64,000 bases of DNA from Butyrivibrio sp. (GTDB lineage: Bacteria > Bacillota_A > Clostridia > Lachnospirales > Lachnospiraceae): positions 5,181-69,180 of the forward strand of contig JAILOW010000125.1 of the NCBI GenBank assembly GCA_024690635.1, given 5' to 3'. The notes beneath the pieces are model-generated. The model saw nothing but the letters and a program-made list of their open reading frames with translations. It was not told the origin of the DNA and ran no database searches. Below are positions 59,101-64,000 of the stretch, piece after piece (position 1 is the first letter of the stretch; the number at the start of each line of letters is the position of its first letter). The translations under genes and the position numbers were made by a program.

Positions 59101-60066
59101 ATGAAAAAGGTTACGGTTGTCATACCTAATTTTAACGGAAAAGAATATCTGGATGATTGTCTGTCAAGCCTTGGGAAGCAGACTTTCAGGGATTTTGACA
59201 CTATCCTTGTGGATGATGGATCAACGGATGGAAGCGCTTCTTACGTAAAAGAGAAGTGGCCTGAGGTTACTGTTATCGAAAATTCCGGGAACAAGGGCTT
59301 TGCTGCCGCTGTAAATGCAGGAATCAGGGCCTGCGAAAGTCCCTATGTATTTCTTTTAAATAACGATACTGTATGCTCGGAAGAGGCAATCTCATCCCTT
59401 GTTAAGGTGATGGATAAAAAGCAGAAGGCTTTTTCCGTTCAAGCCAAGATGCTGGCTTTAAAGCCTCCGCATAATATAGATGACTGCGGCGATTATTACT
59501 GCGCCCTTGGCTGGGCCTTTACCCCCGGAAAGGATGCTGATCCATCCCGTTTTTCCAAAAGAGAAGCTCTCACCAGCGCCTGTGCAGGTGCAGCCATGTA
59601 TCGAAGAGATCTCTTTGAAAAAGTGGGACTTTTTGACGAGGCACATTTTTGCTACCTTGAGGATGTGGATATAGGTTACAGAGCGCGCCTTAAGGGCTAT
59701 GTGAATCTGTATGAACCCTCATCTGTTGTATATCACGCAGGAAGTGCCACAAGCGGTTCAAGATACAACGAGTTCAAGGTACGCCTTACAGCTGCAAACA
59801 ATCTCTATCTCATATATAAGAACATGCCTGCACTTCAGGTTATCATCAACCTTCCGCTGATCCTGATAGGAATTGCTGTAAAGCATGTTTTCTATACACG
59901 AGGGCACCTGGGAACAGCACATGTAAAGGGACTTGGAGACGGCTTTAACAAGATCTTTAAAAACACCGATAAAAAGGTAAAATTTGACGCTTCGGCAATT
60001 CTTTTCTCAATAAAGCTTCAATTGGAATTGTGGGTCAACTGTTTCAGGAGACTTCTGCATGTTTGA
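59101..60066 (+). CDS. GT2 rhamnosyltransferase-like enzyme
   Basis: A 321-residue GT2 enzyme of the WbbL type. VTVVIPNFNGKEYLDDCL, ILVDDGSTDGSASY, FLLNNDTVCSEEAI, SACAGAAMYRRDLFEKVG and CYLEDVDIGYRARLKGY are clear motifs. A hydrophobic C-terminal stretch (residues about 257-275) could bind the membrane. The rhamnosyltransferase label is based on similarity of these motifs and on the rml genes. It starts 3 bases after the preceding GT2 gene. Confidence 0.9.
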   Translation: MKKVTVVIPNFNGKEYLDDCLSSLGKQTFRDFDTILVDDGSTDGSASYVKEKWPEVTVIENSGNKGFAAAVNAGIRACESPYVFLLNNDTVCSEEAISSLVKVMDKKQKAFSVQAKMLALKPPHNIDDCGDYYCALGWAFTPGKDADPSRFSKREALTSACAGAAMYRRDLFEKVGLFDEAHFCYLEDVDIGYRARLKGYVNLYEPSSVVYHAGSATSGSRYNEFKVRLTAANNLYLIYKNMPALQVIINLPLILIGIAVKHVFYTRGHLGTAHVKGLGDGFNKIFKNTDKKVKFDASAILFSIKLQLELWVNCFRRLLHV

Positions 60067-60076
60067 TGCGCTTACA

Positions 60077-60105
60077 TTGATAAGACACAGGAAATGAGAT
60101 AAAAT
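60077..60105 (+). promoter_or_regulatory. Promoter of the second glycosylphosphotransferase gene
   Basis: TTGATA at 60077-60082 and TAAAAT at 60100-60105 with exactly 17 bases between. The expected start site, about seven bases after the -10, coincides with the A of the ATG at 60112, and no ribosome site precedes that ATG, so a leaderless mRNA is predicted. Confidence 0.65.
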
Positions 60106-60111
60106 AGCACC

Positions 60112-61518
60112 ATGATCAAGGATAATCAGGTACATTTAAACAGAGCCCACGTGGTTGTTGATGCAGCTATAGTTGCAGGCTCTTATATGCTTTCATATTA
60201 TCTGAAATTTGAGTCTGTATTTTCGGGGAACCGCGTAGGTGGACACCTTCCTATGGAGGTTTATTTTTCTGCGCTTTATTTTCTGGTACCGGCTTATATC
60301 TTTTTGTATTATCTTGCCAATCTGTATACTTCAAGGCGGGCTCTGAGGCTGTGGAATGAATTTGTAGATATTGTTCAGGCCAATGCCGTAGGGGCAGTGG
60401 GCTTTGTAGTAGTATTGTTCATGTTAAAACAAAAAGACTTCTCCCGTTCGATGATCTTTATCTTTGTGGCATTGAACATCTTTCTTACCACTCTTGCGCA
60501 TGCTCTTTTGCGTAAGTTCTTAAGGTTTATCAGGAAAAAAGGTTACAATATCAAACACATTCTTCTGGTGGGTTATTCCAGAGCTGCGGAAGGCTATATC
60601 TCCAGGATCATGGAAAATCCCCAATGGGGCTATGAGATAGCGGGAGTCTTGGATGACATGGTCCCTTTGGGAGCAAGCTACCACGGCGTAAAAGTTGTGG
60701 GCAAGATCGATCAGCTTGTGAACTATCTTGAAAACAGCAACTACGATGAGATCACCATTACTCTTCCTCTGGATGATTACGACAGACTGGAGGAGCTTGT
60801 GGCGCTCTGTGAAAAATCCGGCGTACATACCAAGTTCATTCCGGATTACTCATCTCTTTTCCCCAGTAATCCATATACCGAGGATGTACAGGGACTTCCC
60901 GTCATCAATATCAGATATGTGCCTCTTACCAACTCCATGAACAAGCTGGCCAAGAGGATCGTGGATATAGTTGGATCTCTTTTGGCGATCGTTCTCTTCT
61001 CGCCTGCCATGATATTTGCGGCGATTGCGGTAAAGACCACCAGCAAGGGACCTATCATTTACAAGCAGGAGAGGATCGGCCTTAACGGCAAACCCTTCAT
61101 GATGTATAAATTCAGGACCATGAAGGTTCAGACCGAGGCTGAGGAAAAGAAAGGCTGGACCACCAAGGGGGATCCCAGAGTTACGGGAGTCGGAGCTTTC
61201 CTTAGAAAGACCAGTATCGATGAGATGCCTCAGTTCTTTAATATCTTTATAGGTCAGATGTCTCTAGTGGGGCCAAGGCCTGAGAGACCTCAGTTCGTTG
61301 AAAAGTTCAAAGAACAGATCCCCAGATACATGGTAAAGCACCAGGTTCGTCCGGGACTTACCGGCTGGGCTCAGATAAACGGTTACAGGGGAGATACCTC
61401 CATCAGAAAGAGGATAGAATACGACATCTATTACATTGAGAACTGGTCCATGGCCTTTGATCTTAAGATACTCCTTGGAACAGTGAGACACGGATTCGTC
61501 AACAAAAACGCATATTGA
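60112..61518 (+). CDS. Undecaprenyl-phosphate glucose phosphotransferase-like enzyme
   Basis: A 468-residue WcaJ-type polyprenyl glycosylphosphotransferase. Four membrane helices (residues about 13-135), a CoA-binding-like domain (about 140-265: HILLVGYSRAAEGY, ITITLPLDDY), a fifth helix near 283-305 and the catalytic domain: KRIVDIVGSLLA, SKGPIIYKQERIGLNGK, YKFRTMKVQTEAEEKKGW, KTSIDEMPQFFNIFIGQMS, GPRPERPQFVEKF and LTGWAQINGYRGDTS. These long-form motifs match the glucose-1-phosphate transferases. It is the second initiator in the window and may serve a different polymer than the one at 5.4 kb. Confidence 0.94.
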   Translation: MIKDNQVHLNRAHVVVDAAIVAGSYMLSYYLKFESVFSGNRVGGHLPMEVYFSALYFLVPAYIFLYYLANLYTSRRALRLWNEFVDIVQANAVGAVGFVVVLFMLKQKDFSRSMIFIFVALNIFLTTLAHALLRKFLRFIRKKGYNIKHILLVGYSRAAEGYISRIMENPQWGYEIAGVLDDMVPLGASYHGVKVVGKIDQLVNYLENSNYDEITITLPLDDYDRLEELVALCEKSGVHTKFIPDYSSLFPSNPYTEDVQGLPVINIRYVPLTNSMNKLAKRIVDIVGSLLAIVLFSPAMIFAAIAVKTTSKGPIIYKQERIGLNGKPFMMYKFRTMKVQTEAEEKKGWTTKGDPRVTGVGAFLRKTSIDEMPQFFNIFIGQMSLVGPRPERPQFVEKFKEQIPRYMVKHQVRPGLTGWAQINGYRGDTSIRKRIEYDIYYIENWSMAFDLKILLGTVRHGFVNKNAY

Positions 61519-61528
61519 TATAAAAACT

Positions 61529-61536
61529 TGTATAAT
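61529..61536 (+). promoter_or_regulatory. Candidate -10 element for the LCP gene
   Basis: A perfect TATAAT at 61531-61536 is directly preceded by TG. The nearest TTGATA (61515-61520) is only 10 bases away and therefore not a usable -35. If it is a promoter, the leader is about 70 bases and contains the TTATTTTGTTGGGA stretch also found before the lysozyme gene. Confidence 0.4.
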
Positions 61537-61609
61537 CTCTTTGTTTGTGGCAAAATATATTGGTGTTATTATGCACATTATTTTGTTGGGACAAGGAGAT
61601 TATTTTATC

Positions 61610-62890
61610 ATGTCAAATCGTGACGATGAGTTTTACGAGAGAGGGGAAAGAAGACCTGCTCGAAGAGATGACAGACGAAGAGACGACAGACGAAGAGATG
61701 ACAGGTACGACGATTACGATGATTATAATGACAGACCTGCCCGCATGAGTTCTTCAGGAGGCAGATCATCTGCATCAAAAAGCGGATCTTCAAAGGGAAA
61801 TGCTCCCAGAAGGAGCGGTTCCAGAAAAAAGAAAAACAACACAAAGGCACTGGTTCTTCTTATTGTAGAAATACTTGTTGCCGTAGGACTTTTATTTGCA
61901 GCATATATGGTATTCTTCAGAGTTGACGTTACCAAGGTTGGTAAGGTTGACATGAATGAGGAAAAGATCAACAGCAGTATCAACGAGGGCGTTGCTGATA
62001 ACCAGCAGATGCTCGGCTATACCAACCTTGCACTCTTTGGTGTTGATACCCGTGATGAAGCCAAAAATCAGGGCGCTATCAAAAAGAACACCAGATCCGA
62101 TACCATCATCATTGCTTCTATTAACAATGATACCGGAGATATCAAGCTTTGCTCCGTATATCGTGATACTTACCTTAACCTTAGCAATGACAAGTACACC
62201 AAGTGTAACGCAGCTTACGGAGAAGGCGGTCCCGAGCAGGCTATTTCAATGCTCAACATGAACCTTGATATGGATATCAAGGGCTTCGTTACCGTCGGAT
62301 TCAAGGGACTTACTGATGTTGTAAATGCTCTTGGCGGAGTTACAATTGATGTTACAGATGCCGAGATCCCTCACCTTAACAGCTATCAGTCCACCATGGC
62401 TACCGAGCTTGGTATGGACTACACACCTGTTACAAGTGCAGGAGTTCAGACTCTTAACGGACTTCAGGCAACTGCTTACTGCAGGATCAGATACACAGCA
62501 GGCGATGACTTCAAGCGTGCCGAGAGACAGAGAACTGTTTTGATGGCTTGTATTGAAAAGGCACAGGGCATGAACTACTCACAGCTTGAAAAGATTGCCA
62601 ATGCCGCTTTCGAAGAGACTTATACATCACTTGATCTTTCAGAGATCCTTGATCTTCTCAAGAACATTACCAAGTACAAGGTAGTGGACAACAACGGATT
62701 CCCTGAGGAGAGCATGAGAACTACCGGCACCATCGGCAAGAAGGGCAGCTGCGTAATTCCCACAGATCTTGCAAGCAATGTTAAGTGGCTCCATCAGTTC
62801 CTGTTCGAAGATGATACATACGAGGTTTCCTCTGATGTTCAGAAGTACAGCGACAAGATAAAGGCAGATACGGATCCGTATCTTAAGTAA
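61610..62890 (+). CDS. LytR-CpsA-Psr (LCP) family wall-polymer ligase
   Basis: A 426-residue protein; ATG 61610 after AAGGAG is preferred to the extension from 61541. Residues 1-75 are a cytosolic tail rich in Arg, Asp, Tyr and Ser, one membrane helix follows (about 79-103), then an LCP domain (about 140-370): LALFGVDTRDE, NTRSDTIIIASIN, CSVYRDTYLNL, GFVTVGFKGLTDVVNALGG, NGLQATAYCRIRY and DFKRAERQRTVL, with the Arg and Asp residues that bind the lipid pyrophosphate. LCP enzymes attach polymers from a lipid carrier to peptidoglycan. The tail resembles the cytosolic part of the GH25 lysozyme at 37.7 kb. Confidence 0.95.
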   Translation: MSNRDDEFYERGERRPARRDDRRRDDRRRDDRYDDYDDYNDRPARMSSSGGRSSASKSGSSKGNAPRRSGSRKKKNNTKALVLLIVEILVAVGLLFAAYMVFFRVDVTKVGKVDMNEEKINSSINEGVADNQQMLGYTNLALFGVDTRDEAKNQGAIKKNTRSDTIIIASINNDTGDIKLCSVYRDTYLNLSNDKYTKCNAAYGEGGPEQAISMLNMNLDMDIKGFVTVGFKGLTDVVNALGGVTIDVTDAEIPHLNSYQSTMATELGMDYTPVTSAGVQTLNGLQATAYCRIRYTAGDDFKRAERQRTVLMACIEKAQGMNYSQLEKIANAAFEETYTSLDLSEILDLLKNITKYKVVDNNGFPEESMRTTGTIGKKGSCVIPTDLASNVKWLHQFLFEDDTYEVSSDVQKYSDKIKADTDPYLK

Positions 62891-62905
62891 TTGACAGAAT
62901 AATGA

Positions 62906-62932
62906 GGGTCGTGAGTGTCTGGCTCACGGCCC
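62906..62932 (+). terminator. Hairpin after the LCP gene, weak terminator
   Basis: GGGTCGTGAG at 62906-62915 pairs with CTCACGGCCC at 62923-62932 (one G-T wobble) around a 7-base loop. Only TTT follows, so termination is probably partial; the next gene has no visible promoter. Confidence 0.5.
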
Positions 62933-62953
62933 TTTGCAGTATAAGAGGTATTT

Positions 62954-63889
62954 ATGTACACAGTTGACGTGATCATTCCCACGTACAAACCTGATCATTC
63001 TCTTTTAAGACTTATAGACGACCTTGAGACTCAGTCGGTCCGTCCTTCACATATCATTATCATGAATACGGAAAGAGAGTACTGGGAAAAGCTCATTGAG
63101 CAGTCAAAAGAGAATCCGCAAAAGAAATATGACAATATAATACTTCAGCATGTAAAAAAGGCTGATTTCGACCATGGAGAGACCAGAAACAGAGGTGTGG
63201 CACTTTCGGATGCAGACTTCTTTTTGATGATCACACAGGATGCATTCCCAAGGGACAAACAGCTGATTTCAAATCTTGCCAAGGCTCTTGATGAGGATAC
63301 GGCAGCAGCCTACGCCAGGCAGTATCCCAGATTTGACTGCAATCTTGCAGAGAGATATTCAAGAAAGTTCAATTATCCCGGCAAGTCCATGAAAAAGACT
63401 CAGGCAGATCTTCCAAAGCTTGGGATAAAGACTTACTTTTGCTCAAATGTCTGCGCTATGTACAGACGTGATATATTTGATAAGCTGGGTGGTTTTGTAC
63501 ACCGCGCTATTTTCAATGAGGATATGGTATTTGCAGGCAAGGCCTGCCGAGAGGGCTATGCCATAGGATACGTGGCAGAAGCCGGCGTTATCCATTCTCA
63601 CAATTATACATGCATGCAACAGTTCCACAGGAACTTTGATATAGGTGTTTCACAGACGGATCATCCGGAGGTTTTTGCTGCTGTCAGCTCGGAGTCCGAG
63701 GGTAAAAAGATGGTGAAGCAGACCGTGAATCACTTCAGACACATTGGTAAGGGTTATCTGATCCCGCATTATATCATCATGTGCGGATGCAGACTTTTAG
63801 GTTACAAGTTGGGAAGAGCATACAAAAAGCTTCCTAAGTTCTTTGTCAGAGCCTGCTCCCTTAACAAGGAGTACTGGAACAGACAGTAG
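62954..63889 (+). CDS. GT2 glycosyltransferase, rhamnosyltransferase-like
   Basis: A 311-residue GT2 enzyme with AGAGGT upstream. VDVIIPTYKPDHSLLRLI, FDHGETRNRGVALS and FLMITQDAFPRD are typical of the RfbF/RgpB-type rhamnosyltransferases, where the FDHG-TRN motif is diagnostic; NEDMVFAGKACREGY carries the catalytic acidic residue. The C-terminal part includes a hydrophobic segment near residues 262-275. It fits the rhamnose-precursor genes at 40.6-43.7 kb. Confidence 0.9.
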   Translation: MYTVDVIIPTYKPDHSLLRLIDDLETQSVRPSHIIIMNTEREYWEKLIEQSKENPQKKYDNIILQHVKKADFDHGETRNRGVALSDADFFLMITQDAFPRDKQLISNLAKALDEDTAAAYARQYPRFDCNLAERYSRKFNYPGKSMKKTQADLPKLGIKTYFCSNVCAMYRRDIFDKLGGFVHRAIFNEDMVFAGKACREGYAIGYVAEAGVIHSHNYTCMQQFHRNFDIGVSQTDHPEVFAAVSSESEGKKMVKQTVNHFRHIGKGYLIPHYIIMCGCRLLGYKLGRAYKKLPKFFVRACSLNKEYWNRQ

Positions 63890-63898
63890 GAGAAGAGT

Positions 63899-64000
63899 AT
63901 GGAACTTGATTTGACATCTGCCGATATCAGGATTTCCGATGATATTGGCACCTGGGAGGAAGTCAGCCTCCTTTACAATGCTGCTCTCAAGCAGATCAGG
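63899..64000 (+). CDS. Start of a gene cut by the window end; possibly a small alarmone synthetase
   Basis: ATG 63899 follows AGGAGAAG. Thirty-four residues are visible: an acidic start (MELDLTSADIRISDD) and EEVSLLYNAALKQIR. The last part resembles the first helix of Firmicutes GTP pyrophosphokinase family proteins (RelA/SpoT small synthetases), but the stretch is too short for more than a suggestion. Confidence 0.55.
   Translation, partial: MELDLTSADIRISDDIGTWEEVSLLYNAALKQIR

Noticed and set aside
1..64000. tRNA, rRNA, insertion sequences and prophage genes
   Set aside because: I looked for tRNA-like cloverleaf arms, rRNA signatures, transposase motifs and integrase genes and saw none that I could support.

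Overview
The window is one large cell-surface polysaccharide locus of a low-to-moderate GC Gram-positive bacterium, most likely a Lachnospiraceae member close to Butyrivibrio/Pseudobutyrivibrio. This rests on a LytR-CpsA-Psr (LCP) ligase, a GH25 lysozyme with a choline-binding-type repeat, a CotH/VTC/DUF4956 cassette, many Firmicutes-type GT-C membrane proteins, strong AGGAGG-type ribosome sites and no outer-membrane genes. No rRNA, tRNA, transposase or CRISPR array was found. Almost all genes lie on the plus strand; only an SGNH lipoprotein and a nuclease-like protein (22.2-24.4 kb) are on the minus strand. Family names come from reading motifs, not from database searches.

Region 1 (0-22.1 kb): the tail of an AlkP/sulfatase-like protein, then a PseC-like aminotransferase, a Wzy-like polymerase, a WecG/TagA glycosyltransferase on a membrane domain, a polyprenyl glycosylphosphotransferase, UDP-glucuronate 4-epimerase, an FAD oxidoreductase, two GT2 enzymes, a second DegT aminotransferase, several GT-C-like membrane proteins, a radical SAM/SPASM protein, a DPM1-like GT2 and a Wzx-like flippase. 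This resembles a complete Wzx/Wzy pathway with extra lipid-phosphate-sugar-dependent decoration. It ends in a bidirectional terminator shared with the minus-strand genes.

Region 2 (22.2-25.2 kb): the two minus-strand genes, then a noncoding stretch with a long imperfect inverted repeat, two GC-rich tandem repeats with G-quadruplex potential on the minus strand, and a near-consensus promoter.

Region 3 (25.2-37.1 kb): a tightly packed 12-gene unit from that promoter: FAD amine-oxidase-like protein, GT2, membrane SGNH protein, uridine kinase, two membrane proteins, LicD, MBOAT acyltransferase, two further SGNH-like proteins and a pair of SMR-like half transporters. The theme is decoration of an exported glycan with acyl groups, phosphodiesters and lipid-linked sugars. 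It ends exactly where a roughly 560-bp imperfect inverted repeat begins (37090-37649), the most unusual feature of the window.

Region 4 (37.7-55.9 kb): the GH25 lysozyme, then rmlB, rmlA, a small membrane protein and rmlC (no rmlD here), an ABC polysaccharide exporter (Wzm/Wzt with a C-terminal domain), a methyltransferase plus kinase-like protein resembling the O9a chain terminator WbdD, two large multidomain GT2 enzymes, and CotH/VTC/DUF4956. This is an ABC-exported, possibly rhamnose-containing polymer with a capping enzyme.

Region 5 (55.9-64 kb): phosphosugar mutase, two GT2 enzymes, a second polyprenyl glycosylphosphotransferase (possibly leaderless), an LCP ligase, another GT2, and the first codons of a gene cut by the window end. 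Together the locus encodes precursor supply, two lipid initiators, two export routes, several decoration systems and wall attachment.
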